Assembly (NCBI RefSeq): GCF_050436995.1
Contig: NC_134776.1
Location: 14,859,001 to 14,923,000 of the forward strand
DNA length: 64,000 nt
DNA from: Anticarsia gemmatalis
Taxonomy: Eukaryota > Arthropoda > Insecta > Lepidoptera > Erebidae
Direction: 5' to 3'
Both the position numbers and the translations under genes were made by a program. Below, one piece after another: positions 1 through 11,915 of the stretch. Numbering within the stretch: the stretch's first letter is position 1; every line of letters starts with the position of its first letter. A model generated the notes under the pieces. The model saw nothing but the letters and a program-made list of their open reading frames with translations. It was not told the DNA's origin and did not search any database.

Positions 1-1008
1 TCTAGACAGACGTGTCATTCGAATGATATAATAATATTATTATGTATGAAATTAGAGCCCGCGGATTCGATCTATGTGGCCGTATAATCTTCTCGTACCG
101 ACCGACGTCTAGTCCACTCGAGAGGAGCAACACGTCGTCGCCTCCCTCATTTGATTGTATTAATAGAATTCATGTTTGAATAGAAGAATATCGCCCAATG
201 CCAAAGTGATCCGATGTGTTGCGATACTTTCCATCGGGCAACTCAGGGAACCTCAAAATATAAAAATTTCCTCTCGTTAATGTAATGTAGGTAAACCCCG
301 TATGTACGCGCCTATACCTAATAGCGGATCAGTTATGGGATTCGTACAGATATGGGATACATACAATCAACAATCCAGTCTCAGCAAGTAGGACTACTTC
401 TACTACATAATTATTCCCATGCACTTTCCATTCGAATGTATAGTCCCTAACCACTTTGAGCCCATATTGTATGCAACTCTTTAGAGATAATTTGATGACC
501 GTTACTGACGGTTACCGACCTATTGAAATAAGATCATGCAGAAAAAGCTTACAATTTTGAGTGCCAGTTTGACCCCTTTTTCTGCATAAAATTAACCTCT
601 AAGAGACGACCGTTTTCGACGGTTATAAAAATAAGATGACGCGAAAAGATAGACACTTGCAATTTCAGTTGACCTGTTTAAAAAGCCAGTTTTTCCCCTT
701 TACCTGCAATTAAATAGAGACGATCCGACGACTTTGATCGTTTCTGAAATAAGTCATGCATGAGACACTAGGTAGTACCTACCTACTTAAAATTTCATTT
801 CCGACGACCCATGACCTTTTACTAAATCTATCTTGGAAGCGGCCTCTAAACTACAGTAGTAATAAATCAATATCCGGAGGGCGTCTATGTCGTAATAATG
901 AATACTGCAATATTGCTATATGGATACTAATCCCGCTTTGTTTAAACATACACCACACACTTCTATCCAAGTGCATGACATAAGCAATAAGCATGAATGT
1001 CCGTAGTG
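1..1008. other. gene-free DNA, nothing recognised
   Basis: I see no coding exon, RNA gene or bounded repeat here. Short open frames lack domains and plausible splice context. Two loosely similar stretches around 485-600 and 600-740 (phrases such as 'gacggtta' and 'agacgac') suggest an old, diverged local duplication. Confidence 0.4.
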
Positions 1009-1011
1009 TTA

Positions 1012-1177
1012 GCCCCCTTACGCACTAGCGGTTAACCGCGGGAGCGGCTAGCCGCGCGGTTACAGTTGCCTGACAAAATTGTTGGCGGTTATGTTGCGGT
1101 TCACATGCGGTTGTATATTAAACTATAAACCGCGCGGCTAGCCGCTTCCGCGGTTAACCGCTAGTGCGTAAGGGGGC
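1012..1177. mobile_element. PIF/Harbinger-type MITE, 166 bp, TTA target duplication
   Basis: The ends are near-perfect inverted repeats beginning GCCCCCTTACGCACTAGCGG and closing with its complement. The repeats run inward about 50-60 bases through a GC-rich block (gcggttaaccgc, gcggctagccgcgcgg). The element is flanked by TTA at 1009-1011 and 1178-1180, the 3-bp target duplication typical of PIF/Harbinger transposons. It has no coding capacity, so it must have been moved by a transposase encoded elsewhere. The near-perfect pairing suggests a fairly recent insertion. Confidence 0.85.
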
Positions 1178-1221
1178 TTATTGGTCCCAACATCATACGA
1201 GTATCTTCAAATACTTAGGTA

Positions 1222-1582
1222 AATAATGTCCTCCTAGCCGATACGACTACGGCGGTCAGTTTCATTGAAACTGGCCATCTGTGCAGGACTTTGTTTATAG
1301 TGTCCAAGTGTGTGCACAATACACTCTCTATTCCATCACTCTCATAGTCTGGTGGGACGGATAACCGACACAACCAGTGAGAGGTCAGGCGCAGGACCGA
1401 CGGCTTTACGTGCTCTCCGAGGCACGGAGGTTTTCGACCTCAACTTCCCAACTCCGGACAATCTCTAAGAAATTCTTAACAGAAAATCTCAGAAAATACT
1501 ATTTGGCCCGACCCAGGATTCAAACCCGAGACCTCTCGCACGACAGCCGCATATACTACCGACCGCACCACAGAGGCTTCTG
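1222..1582 (-). mobile_element. tRNA-derived SINE (minus orientation)
   Basis: Read on the minus strand it begins 'cctctgtggtgcggtcggta', then has a pol III B-box-like GGTTTGAATCC (complement of about 1516-1526). It continues into a body shared with the plus-strand copy at 11023-11366, including 'attgtgcacacacttg' and 'gtcccacc'. The shared head, B box and body define one lepidopteran tRNA-headed SINE family. Boundaries are approximate, and I saw no clear target-site duplication. Confidence 0.75.
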
Positions 1583-2063
1583 ACCTGACACCCTCGGGTC
1601 TCACGAATACTGATTTTTACCAAACGTGTTATTAGCGTTAGGCTGCTACTGACAGCATGTAGCGAGAACTGTCCGACCTGGGAATCGATCAGCTTACGAT
1701 GTGAGTAATAACCTCAGTAAATAATGCCTTGACATGGTATTGTAGTCGGCTACTAAATACCTACCTTACTCCGTCCCATATGTTCGTGTTGTTCTATACT
1801 GCATATTTGATAGGTTGGTACTGACAATCAGGTAAGTAGGTACCTGCCTACTTCACCCTACAAGGTCAAGAACGAATCGATAGCTATATTTAATTAATCA
1901 ATCTGATGCAAAATGAATAAATTGGGGATATTAGTGTTATATAGGTAAGCAGAAGTAGGAAAGGAACTAGGTAGGTATGTGTGTTGTGTGTGATTAGCTT
2001 GCAGTCCTCAAACAGATTGTGCACAGCATTAAAATAAAATATTTCACACAGGTAAAAAGAAGT
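1583..2063. other. gene-free DNA downstream of the Y-box gene
   Basis: AT-rich sequence without recognisable features, between the SINE and the probable 3' end of the minus-strand Y-box transcript. Confidence 0.4.
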
Positions 2064-2069
2064 TTTATT
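2064..2069 (-). terminator. candidate poly(A) signal of the Y-box gene
   Basis: The complement reads AATAAA, about 530 bases beyond the stop codon at 2595. It is the first clear canonical hexamer I found in that direction. Y-box mRNAs often have long 3' UTRs, so this is plausible but unproven. Confidence 0.4.
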
Positions 2070-2594
2070 TTCTGAAAGTGAGAGTGTTGCCTTACTAATG
2101 ATTTTAATACAAATAAAAGACTTTTTAAGTTAAAACATGCATCCATATAAATTTATAATAAAATAATCATCCATTTAAAAGTACACATATTTATCTTGGG
2201 GCTTTGGAACCTGCATATTAATATTTTCCAATTTCATAGCACAGCTTAAATCTTGGATTTCCAAAATTTGTATAGTCCATCAGTTTAAAAAAAATACAAT
2301 ACACAATCAAGTTGTAGGTACAACCAAAAAAATCAAAACAATACATTATAGAATAATTAAAATATCACATATTGATCTATGATACTTTGCAGTTCCATTA
2401 ATCTCCCCCTAACTTTCCGATCAAGATGATAAGTTTGCAGAGTTTTTAGATGTACACAAATAGCTTCTGCAACAACAATAAAACAAAACACTCTTCAGTT
2501 GTACAGACAAGACAAAGTTGTGATGGATATGTGGCACAGCTAGAATTAACATGCACTACATAAATGTGTGCCACACTGTGCAGCTGCCGGGTGT

Positions 2595-4988
2595 TTAGGC
2601 CTGGCTCTCATTAGTTGTGGTCTCAATGGTGGTACCAGCAGGCTTGTTGTTGGCTTTAGGTTTGGCCTGTTGTTGCTGTGGTGAAGAAGTGGTGGCTGGG
2701 GCTTCTCCCTCCTGTCCATTTTGACGCGGGGCCTGGTTCGGCTGGCCAGCCTGCGGCTGCTGACCCTGGCCCTGCTGGAAGTTACGTGGGCGCACGCGAC
2801 GGTATCCACCGCGGTTCATGGGCCCGGGACCGCCACCGCGGCGTCCACCACGGAAGTTGCGGCGGAAGTAGCTGCGCTGTTGTGGTGCCGCGCCTCCCTC
2901 CTGACCTTCATCCCCCTGTGCACCCCCCTGGTTGGGCGGGGGTCCACGACGTCCCATGCCACCTCTGCGTGGAGCGCCTTCACCGCCACGTCCGCCTCCT
3001 GGACGGGGATAATACCTGAAAACACATAACGTTAATTGAAGCAAAATATTCAAGCATGGTGTTAATGTATATGAGACTTAGACGCAAAACTTACTGGCGG
3101 TGGAAGCCGCGGCGTTTATCAGCTGCATACGGCGAGCCCTTTACTGGCTCACCACCGGGACCAGTAACTCCGGCTGCTTCATAGCCTTTCTCCCCGGCAA
3201 CCACGGCAAACTCCACCGCCTCCCCGTCGCCGACCGAGCGCACAGCCTTGCGAGGGTTGTTCCGGGCGATAGCAGTTTGATGCACAAACACATCCTCCTT
3301 GGTGTCATTCCTAACAAAAAAAAACAAACAATACATTATAATGTTGCCAAACAGTTCAAACTAAAACATTTGGTAATCTTGCTTAACAGACCTGTTGATG
3401 AAACCATATCCACTCTTCACATTAAACCATTTGACGGTTCCCGAAACTTTCTCCGCTGAAAAGTAAATTATTTCGTTATTATCCAGTTATGTCTATCATT
3501 TTGTATTGATGTATATTAAATAATAAAATAAAAAAATATAGTATACTTCAATACAAAAAAAGCCAATAAAGAAATCTCAAGACAACCATTTTGTATCAGA
3601 TTACTATATACTCTGTAGAACTTGACACTGATATGCTATACCTACATTCCACCTTGGTTTTTATGCTTAGCTTTGTTAATTCATGAGGACATGATGCACA
3701 AACTTGTGTTAATTTAAAATAAAATGAATTTAGTACCACATCCATATGCCTTAGAGGTACTATAATATATTGTTTATTACTACTACAGCATCAAATTTGC
3801 CAAAATATAAACACTTATTTTAGTGTCAATACTGTCTGAATACAAGTTACTTCCGTCATGATCTCCAAAAGGAGTGTTTGGTTATTCAATTATAAAATTG
3901 AACCAGATAAAGTTGCCTTCGTATTAAGTTATTTGTTAGTTTACAGAATCAGAAAACATACTTATAGCTTTAAGAATTTTAGCCAATGAAGTTTTAATAT
4001 TACTATGTGGTAAATGAAACACATTGCAATGACATTCATAATGCAATAAGCTAATAGGATATGAATATTGTCTATGTTGCTTTGGAACTGTGTTCATACT
4101 AAGTGGTACTTGAACAGATAATGATATGAACAACACATGAAAACATTACCCATGCCTTCGCTATTATTTTAGGGACAATGAGGTGTAAATGTTATGAAAT
4201 AACTGAACAGCAAGTCGCATAGCATAGTCTAGGGTTAATACTAATATTCATATAGAATTGCAGTTTGTTACAACACAACACTTGCACAAAATGCAGGCAA
4301 AGGCATGGGTTTCAGTCATTACAGGTTGTTGTTCACATAACTCTGAACACTTAGTATAGTCACAAAACAAGCATTTATTATATTTTCATTCAATACATGA
4401 GTTAGGATCAATGCAACCGTTAAATTAAGTCAACAATTAGTTTCAGAGGTTCAAATAATCAAGCATGTATCGCAAGCGTTAGGATGCATCTATCGATGCG
4501 TCATACATTCATCTAATTTGGTTACGCCGCTCCAATAAGAAATATTAAGATAAATTGTACATAAACGTATTCAAAATGGCTTCAAGACGCAACGCCGATG
4601 CTCTAATATTGATTTGTTCCGCGTGACTCAAGGTGGAGTGTATGTATACCTAGTTCTGGCGGGGTCAACACACGATCAATAACGCCGCCAACTAAGACGC
4701 CCCCCGATTTTTAAGATATAAATGAAACATTCCTACATTCTAAATATAGATTTGTTCTATTAAAACCAATAAAACGCTATAAAAGTATAGGATTCCACTA
4801 TTTGACGAACATGTGCTTTTGATAAATTTGACGCCGGGACACGCAAAAACTAAGATGGCGTAGCGGCACTTACCAATGACCTGCTTTTGTTTAGCCGCTT
4901 TAGCTTGCTGCGGTTGCTGTGGGGGTTGCTGCTCTTGTTGCTGCTGCTGTTGGGGCTGCGGCTGCGGCGCCTTTTCGGTATCAGCCAT
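2595..4988 (-). CDS. yps: Y-box (cold-shock domain) RNA-binding protein, 4 coding exons
   Basis: Coding exons on the minus strand are 4988-4874, 3455-3392, 3310-3095 and 3015-2595. All have GT-AG introns, the phases agree, and the total is 271 aa. Exon 1 encodes MADTEKAPQPQ and a Gln/Pro-rich tail. Exons 2-3 encode the cold-shock domain, with GTVKWFNVKSGYGFIN (RNP1) and DVFVHQTAI (RNP2). Exon 4 encodes an Arg/Gly-rich region (PRPGGGRGGEG, RRNFRGGRRGGG) and a Gln-rich end. This is the architecture of YBX1, Drosophila ypsilon schachtel and Bombyx Y-box proteins, which package and repress cytoplasmic mRNA. The RNP motifs bind single-stranded nucleic acid, and the basic RG islands promote multimerisation. 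The start is the only ATG preceding the first exon's donor in this frame. The long first intron (1.4 kb) is typical of the family. The symbol follows the Drosophila orthologue by family resemblance. Confidence 0.95.
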
Positions 4989-5089
4989 GGTGTAATTGGC
5001 GAACGGCGATGGTGGCTAGATGGTAAATTCCTCCACGACCTCTCCTCGATGTTCACCGGTCTTCGTCGTCGTTACAATTGACTATCTGT

Positions 5090-5775
5090 TGAAGCAGAGT
5101 TGCCAACACTTTAAAAATTACCCGCAATAAATAGAATACTTATTCTGTTTACCCCTAAATAATCAACAAACATTTTATAACAACATTAATTACGTGCATT
5201 TAAGTGTTTGTTTGATAATTATTTCCGCCAAAATATGTAAAATTATTGATTGCTTGGATATATGGTAAGGTAGGACATTATTTATACGCTGTAAATTGAA
5301 GTTATTAAAATAAGCGTAAAAATTTTTAGTCTTATACTTACATGGTTAAATTAAGAAATGTCTTGAGTTTGTATTTAATGATGAAGCATCTATAACAAAA
5401 CACCAACTGAACGTTCTTTACCTATAAACAGCCAGAGCAATGTTACATTGGCAACCCTCTATGAAGTCACTAGAGATGTACTAGGGTTATTGTCGATTGT
5501 CGATATAGGTATTTAGCACCCTAATATAATTTTATTGTAACTTTATGTTTAATAGGTTTTAAATAAAGAGTTCCTCATATTATTACCAATCGAAATATTT
5601 AAAAATTGAACGTAGACTAAAAATAAATAATTTAATTTTTTTGTCGTAAAATGTTGACCGTGCACGATATTTGTAAAAGTCGGAGGAAGGTTTAAAGAGC
5701 ATCAAAATATTACTTACATAAAAGTAAGTGACTTGTAGTACCTATCACAACTATCACTATTTCTAAAAACACATA
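5090..5775. other. upstream region of the Y-box gene, no other feature
   Basis: AT-rich DNA containing whatever promoter the Y-box gene uses. I found no convincing TATA box close to its start codon. No other gene is seen. Confidence 0.35.
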
Positions 5776-5984
5776 GGGTCTGCGCAAACGGGCCACCGGC
5801 CACAGCCACTGGTGGCCAGCGACACCCACTTAACACGTTTTTCCAAATATTTTGTATAGACACACCGCACACGTGTAGCCGGTGGCGGCCACTCGCTATA
5901 GGATACAAAATATATGGAAAAACGTGTTAAGTCGGTGTCGCTGGCCACCAGTGGCTGTGGTCGGTGGCCCGTTTGCGCCGACCC
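5776..5984. mobile_element. 209-bp palindromic MITE
   Basis: Left arm GGGTCTGCGCAAACGGGCCA pairs with the right arm ending TGGCCCGTTTGCGCCGACCC. Pairing continues inward through 'ccactggtggccagcgacac' and 'taacacgttttt' for about 85 bases, leaving a short central loop. It is non-coding. I could not define a target-site duplication (left flank 'cata', right flank 'tttt'), so the superfamily is unassigned. Confidence 0.75.
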
Positions 5985-8604
5985 TTTTTGCACTTGTTGC
6001 AAGAGTAATACATTTTATTTTGTTTATTTTGAGACGGAGCGTAGACCTCTGTCACGGGCAAGGTTCCCGCTTCAACTATTATGATAGAACTATTCAATAT
6101 AACTTTGTCTCAGACAAAAATTAGAATAAACAAAATTACCCAATAATAAACAATTTATAATAATATATGTATTTGTGATGTCATCACGTCTATTACGTAC
6201 CTATTGATTGGTATTAGGATTTCATGACAACTCTCAATACTTCTTTTATTTTTTATTTTTCAAACTATTATGCTGTGGACATATTCTTTCTATTAAGATA
6301 AGCATCTACGGATAAAAATAATTTAATTAAAATAAAAAGTAATAAAGATTTTGTTTGTTCTCGAAGTAAGTTAGCAACACCGAACACACCATGTCAAACA
6401 TGCATGTCGCTCGCATGCGGCATGACAGTCTTGACAAATCAATACAAACATACATCCGTCCTCGAAATTTAAATACGAATGAGCTCAATAATAAGCCAAG
6501 TATTTTGACCGGCAAAAAGAAAACCAACATCGGCAGTCAACAGTTAAAATACAACTAAAACTTGAAATCATGAAGCAAATTTTATTGTTGTTGAACTTTC
6601 ACATTATCTTTCATAAAAAAAACTGTGTCAGGCCAATCACTTTTACAAAAAAAAGATAAAAGAAAGCAACACAATTTAGGTCTAATGTTAAGATACCTCA
6701 ATCTTGAGATACCTGGAATGGGCACAATTCACTTGACGCTAACTATTCAGCTTGACTGTTAGAAAAGTATGTTTAAAATTATTTTACATGTTTTAAACAG
6801 TTATGTCAATCTCATAACATTTTTCTTGCTTTATATTCTTATCTTCTTACACTCCAACCATATAAATTAAGCAAAAATGCTCTCCAATTTTTATTAGTAC
6901 TTACTGTAAAAGTGGTAAGGATAGCCATAGCTAAAGCGCCATGTGGCAGGAAGCTAGTTTGATCAGCACATTGCTTGCTAACAATTTCTTAACTTAAAGT
7001 ATGTGTGACTGCTAGTCCTAAAGCTATGGGTATGGGTTACTTCAAGACCTCTACAAAAGTATTCATAAACTGTATGTATGCAATTGTCACATCTATTTAC
7101 TAGTCATATAAAAAAGTAAAGTTTATGATTACGTACATACATAAAATCATGCCGTATTCCCAAAAGGGTAGGCAGAGACTGAAGAACCCCAATAGCTATG
7201 TTCCCTGCAAACTTCCCTTGCTTAACAACTGCACATCATGAGATCCATGACAACCAGTCACTTCAGTACGTGGACTTCATGCCTGACCATTACGCAAGAA
7301 GATTAATCAAAATTGTACCTACTGGTATAGTAGTGAGTACAAGTTCTTTCAACTCTCAGTTCTTTTATTAGGTACTTGTTTCTTTGAGTCAACTGACACA
7401 AGTTTCAAAGTCAAGTCAAAGTCAAATTTGCTTTATTTTATAAACTTTTTACAAGTGTTTGAAATTGTTTTAATATTTTAAATCCACCATAGTATTGGAA
7501 AGCTGTTGCTCCACATGCTTGCACAAGCAAACTCAAGGCTTGCTCTTAATTTATTTTCAATATTTTCATGTAGCAATGTTATATTAATGTAATGCAGTGT
7601 TGAGAAGAAAAAAATAACATAACAAATTACATATAATAAAGTGAATTAGAGATTTATGAAACACTAATATGTTGACATAGTTTATCGTCTTACATCAAAT
7701 TGTTTATAATGTATTAACCTAATGATTTCAATTTATAACAGACTTGGCAGAAGCATCACCGTCCCAAGCTTTGTTATCATCCAAATAATCTCTAACAGTG
7801 TAATATAGCAGTGTTATGTAGCTTAAATTCTGTCAAATTAATAACTTCTATTTATTTATAATACTGTCTATGAATACCTTTCATATCAAATTCCTTGTTG
7901 CTTGCGTCCTTTGTCCTTAAGTCAAAAGGACTTAATGGTCCTGCCTCGACATCTGAATATATTTTGCCAGTCTTATTTCTAGTAATCTACACATATATTT
8001 TGTCTTTAGTAGAATATTTTTATAATGGATATATTTTCAGAAATGGTATTGAGCTGGATGTTATCGCTCTGATGAAACCTTAGTGAAGATTATAACGAGT
8101 AACAACTGCTGAGGCAACATTAGCTACGAGTGATTCTTAGTCAAGTCATTCAAAACCTTCCTCAAATCAGAATGTGAGTATACTGATAATCCTTGCTTCA
8201 AACATAAAGTTATGTAGGTAAACTTTTCTGGACTAGCTGAGGAGCAGGGAGTCTACAAGTTGTGAAGTTGTTATCATGAAATAATATTTGATTGCCAATC
8301 TTAACTTGTAGCAAAAGTGTGCAAAACTATGGAAAGAATATTGATATTGGGGTTACATTTAAATAGGTGGAGGTAGAGATAGGTAGATAGACGGAAGGGC
8401 AGGCTTCGTATTGCTGTGGGTAAATGCTGATAATGATTCTAATAAACTAAATTCTTAGATTTGCAGTAGTTTACTAACTCATACATTGGATTAAAGCTTG
8501 TAATGATAGACCAGTAGCCAACTTGGAAGCGGTCTTTCAAGAACCCAGTAGACATACTAAAACAGTGGAGCACGTGGCTAAGTAACGACAGTTGGTGAGA
8601 ATCT
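5985..8604. other. gene-free DNA with diverged retroelement fragments
   Basis: No gene is supported. A stretch near 7145-7180 ('tattcccaaaagggtaggcagag') resembles a widespread lepidopteran repeat. The part 7430-7830 is listed separately. Confidence 0.4.
7430..7830. repeat. interspersed repeat shared with 55440-55770
   Basis: The block contains 'caaaggcttgctctt'-like sequence and 'acagacttggcagaagca' followed by 'atcatccaaataatc'. The same order of diverged words occurs at about 55480-55770 ('acggcttgctctt', 'acagacttggtacaagca', 'atcgtccaaataatc'). Two copies of an old retroelement 3' end are the simplest reading. Confidence 0.55.
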
Positions 8605-8762
8605 ATCTCTAAGGTTAAGCTACGCTTGCCGCGGTATTTTTGTAAACGGGTGACCATATTATACATACCGATTCCCTCCGTGTCTGATAGGCAGTCACTC
8701 CACGTAAAATACTGGTACTGAGCTACATCTGCTCAGACAGGAAGCCGACTCGAGCATAGATT
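8605..8762 (+). mobile_element. 5S-rRNA-like SINE, internally deleted copy
   Basis: Carries 'aaggttaagctacgcttgcc' and 'gggtgaccat', then 'gataggcagtcactcc' and 'ggaagccgactc'. The longer copy at 50778-51113 has the same blocks with an extra ~170 bases between 'tccgtgt' and 'gataggcagtc'. This copy is therefore missing the middle of the element. Confidence 0.6.
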
Positions 8763-8972
8763 TATTTATAGGCATATTAAAATAGGTGCCCAAAAATGCA
8801 TTTCCAAAGTTTCAAGTTGATATCAAGAGAGTACTTAAACCTCTACCTGGTGCTTAGTAGCACTATTCAGTTGCTTCCATCAGGTTTTTATTCACAAACA
8901 TCTTAATCCTGATAAAGTAAATTAAACTTTATATTTTTAGGACCACTTCTTATTTTTCATGGCATATGTATG

Positions 8973-9230
8973 ACTAGCCGACCCGCGCAACTTCGCTTGC
9001 GTCACTTAAGATAATCATAATTTTCCCCGTTTTTGTAACATTTTTCACTGTTACTCTGCTCTTATTGGTCGTAGCGTGATGATATATAGCCTATAGCCTT
9101 CCTCGATAAATGGGCTATCTAACACTGAAAGAATTTTTCAAATCGGACCAGTAGTTCCCGAGATTAGCGCGTTCAAACAAACAAACAAACAAACAAACAA
9201 ACTCTTCAGCTTTATAATATTAGTATAGAT
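8973..9230 (+). mobile_element. interspersed repeat, 'actagctgacccgcgcaac' family, copy 1
   Basis: Begins 'actagccgacccgcgcaac', contains 'ttcaaatcggaccagtagtt' and ends in (CAAA)n followed by 'tttataatattagtatagat'. Three further copies lie at 16201-16457 (+), 48559-48813 (-) and 54654-54909 (-). The fixed 3' tail with a simple repeat suggests a non-LTR-retrotransposon-type (RTE-like) element, but no coding part is present. Confidence 0.8.
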
Positions 9231-9686
9231 ATGAATGTATGAAAACTATGAATGAAAAAAATCATGAGACCATACATACCTCATTGGTCTTCATTCAAAA
9301 GCAGGTGTTATTAGTTTCATTTTTGTTACAGGCATGTCAATAAAAACATAACTATCACAAGTTTTTTTCTTTTCAGATTTGCAGCAGTTCTACATTACCA
9401 GTGCCAGCAACTGATGGCTGATAGAATGGTCAGAAACACACAAGTGAATGTTATTAGTGGGCAACTGAGCATTCCTATTTTAAAGAGTTGAATGAAGATC
9501 AGATTTTGATTATTACAGAGTACTTGCTTTAATTTTTATATCATGAGTAAGTTGCACAGAATTCTGTAGTAAAATACTACCAGGATGCACACATGCAACA
9601 CATTCTGGGCCCTATATTTAAGCTTTATTTATTCTGTGTACAAGGTACATATCTGTTGTGGATTCTGTCTTTTTGTGATTTTTCGT
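9231..9686. other. gene-free DNA
   Basis: AT-rich sequence with no gene or bounded repeat recognised. It probably includes the 3' side of the non-LTR remnant that follows. Confidence 0.35.
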
Positions 9687-9878
9687 TTACACGGAACCCT
9701 GATGGGTAAAACCCTCCACCATGTTTAGCCATCTGCTTCTGTCTGTAGCAAGATTCATCCAGTTCTTTCGTGCTCTTTTTATTATGTCGTCTGCCCTTGT
9801 TTTCTTTTGTCTTCCGACGCTCCTCTTACCTAGTGGTCCGTGCCATTTGGTGACTAGTTTAGTCCATCTTTTGTCCTT
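9687..9878 (-). pseudogene. C-terminal remnant of a non-LTR retrotransposon reverse transcriptase
   Basis: Translating the minus strand from about 9878 to a TAA at 9687 gives KRWTKLVTKWHGPLGKRSVG, then GRQKKTRADDI and KNWMNLATDRSRW. This matches the conserved end of insect non-LTR polymerases (GRPxxRWxDDI...WMxxAxDRxxW). The fragment is short, several consensus residues are changed (P to Q and W to A in the GRPxxRW block), and nothing recognisable lies upstream. It is a dead, truncated LINE copy. Confidence 0.75.
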
Positions 9879-11022
9879 GTATAATTGTTCTGGGCCCTAT
9901 GGTTGTCTAAATATTTCAAAAAGTCACAAATTGCGCCTAGTTATGACGTTGCACACTCACAATGCGTAATTACGATGAACTTGCGCCCTTGAGAGCTGAC
10001 AAAATAAAATACTTTGCAACTTATCATGATTGCATCGTGGTCCAAAATAAGTGAAATCTGTTATCCTTTTATGGTATGTTGCATTATCTCGATCTGTTAT
10101 GCATAGGCAACAGCCAGACGGAATAAACGTAAAGCAAGGATTAGGCAAGGTATTTTTTATAAAATATGAAGCATTTGCACTTTGCTATCACTTTATCTCA
10201 TTTCTGCGTGGTCATTAATTAATAGTCTTGTATATACTTTGATAAGATGAAATCGACTGATAAGATACAACTTGATTAACACCTGTGCAATTGAAGCGTG
10301 CCTTTGTTAAATGTTTCCTTATGTTGTTGAGCTTCATATTATTGTAACAAAAGTAATAAAGAAGTTTTACTCAAGTAAATAATTGTTTTTTTTATTAAAA
10401 TCTATTTATCTGCGATGTAGAGAGTAAAAAACACAAATAGGACAGGGGTATCTCATATATCATCTTATGAAATTCTTTAGAATAAATAGGTACTACAGAA
10501 ATATAAAGCAACAAACATGCTCACTATTAAACGTAGGTATAGCATGCGCCAAACAATTCACTGCCTGCGTTTTGGAAACTTGGAATGGGTGCGATGAATG
10601 GAGTCATTGTTTAGTCTCCATCATCTCATCTAAATCTCTTGTTCATTTTATTCTTTCGAAGCGCCTTGTGGGTGTATTCCGACATCTCAACTTATTTGGC
10701 ACGTGCTAGATAATTAATAATCTTAAATCTAATTATATAAATCCTCGAAGTGTTGCTTGCGCCTGACTGTTTTTGGTATAACCGTCGCGGCGTCGCGTGG
10801 AAAAAATGTAGGCGCTTGAGATGTTAATCTCAATTTTTTTATGAAGTTAAATATTATTGAAGAACGCTTCAAGATTTCTTCCTTTACTAATGTAAGAATC
10901 TAGGAACGGAAAGACAACGGAAATACTGAGTTTCCATTAGCTAAAACCAAAAAATAAGAACCTAATCGGATTTTTAACTAATCTACTCGCAGTGTATTTA
11001 TTATGTTTCATTTGCGGTATTT
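9879..11022. other. gene-free DNA
   Basis: No coding exon, RNA gene or bounded repeat recognised. The short open frames here lack domains. Confidence 0.35.
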
Positions 11023-11366
11023 GACTGTCTCTGTGGCGCGGTCGGTAGTGTATGCGATAAGTCTAGGGTTCGAATCCTGAGTCAGGACAAACAAATATTT
11101 GCTGAGGTTTTCTGTTAAATATAATAATATTAATTTCTCAGAGATTGCCGACCGAAGTTGAGGTTGTAGACGTCTTGGCCTAGGAGAACACGCAAAGGCC
11201 CGTGCCTGACCTTTCTCTGGTCGCGATGGTTATTCGTCCCACCGGGCTATGAGAGTGGAGGAATACCTGTGTATTGTGCACACACTTGACACTATTAACA
11301 AAATCGTTGACTGAATTTAACGAAATTGGCTGCCGTAGCGGGATATCGGGTGGAAGGACATTGTAT
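11023..11366 (+). mobile_element. tRNA-derived SINE (plus orientation)
   Basis: Starts 'gtctctgtggcgcggtcggt' with an A-box-like stretch and a B box GGTTCGAATCC at 11067-11077. The body matches the minus-strand copy at 1222-1582 ('gagattg', 'gtcccaccgggctatgagag', 'attgtgcacacacttg'). The tRNA-like head without a full tRNA fold shows it is a SINE, not a tRNA gene. Confidence 0.8.
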
Positions 11367-11859
11367 GTATTGCAACATATTGAATTTGTAATATAGCACT
11401 TTGCTAACATCCAGATAATATGTCTCTCTCCGTATCCTAGATTTTAAGAACGAAAAAGGAATTGAGCAGGAAATAGGCAGCGACTAGAAATAAAAACAAG
11501 TCCTTGAACATTTTCTAAATAAGCTAAGCCTATAAACAGCTGTCTTCTAACTCATCTATACCTATTTACATAATATTATTACTGATATTTTTATTGTTTA
11601 AATCAAACAGGAATCAATGTTATTAATTAAACAGCGTACTTAAAAGCCAAAGCGATTAATTTATCAATTAACTACCGGACTGGCGCGATTACGTCCCGGC
11701 ATAGTGCAATTTTATCCCGTTGATTCTATTGCTCTGGGAATTTCGATCCCATCGATCCCATACAAACCTTGGCCCGATAGTTAGAAACATATTAAAAAAG
11801 AATCATCCAATTTAGTTTAGTTGTTAAAACGTTATGTGCGTACATATACATTTCTGTGA

Positions 11860-11865
11860 TTTATT
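11860..11865 (-). terminator. candidate poly(A) signal for the 11916-14281 gene
   Basis: The complement reads AATAAA about 50 bases past the minus-strand stop codon at 11916, a normal distance for a poly(A) hexamer. Confidence 0.5.
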
Positions 11866-11915
11866 TTTATTTATGTGATTATTTATAATTTTTATAAAAA
11901 AAGATTCATATATTT

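Noticed and set aside
2546..3029. Several open frames overlapping the Y-box exon 4 in other frames
   Set aside because: They are shadows of the GC-rich Arg/Gly coding exon, whose own frame joins correctly to the cold-shock domain exons.
5714..6124. Small ORFs with repeated peptide-like sequence on both strands
   Set aside because: They come from the palindromic MITE at 5776-5984, which gives mirror-image translations.
9721..9969. 82-codon plus-strand ORF with a hydrophobic product
   Set aside because: It is antisense to the reverse-transcriptase remnant, whose minus-strand translation matches a known conserved C-terminus.
11023..11100. Possible tRNA gene (B box GGTTCGAATCC)
   Set aside because: No cloverleaf with an acceptor stem; the same head is followed by the same long body at 1222-1582, so it is a SINE.
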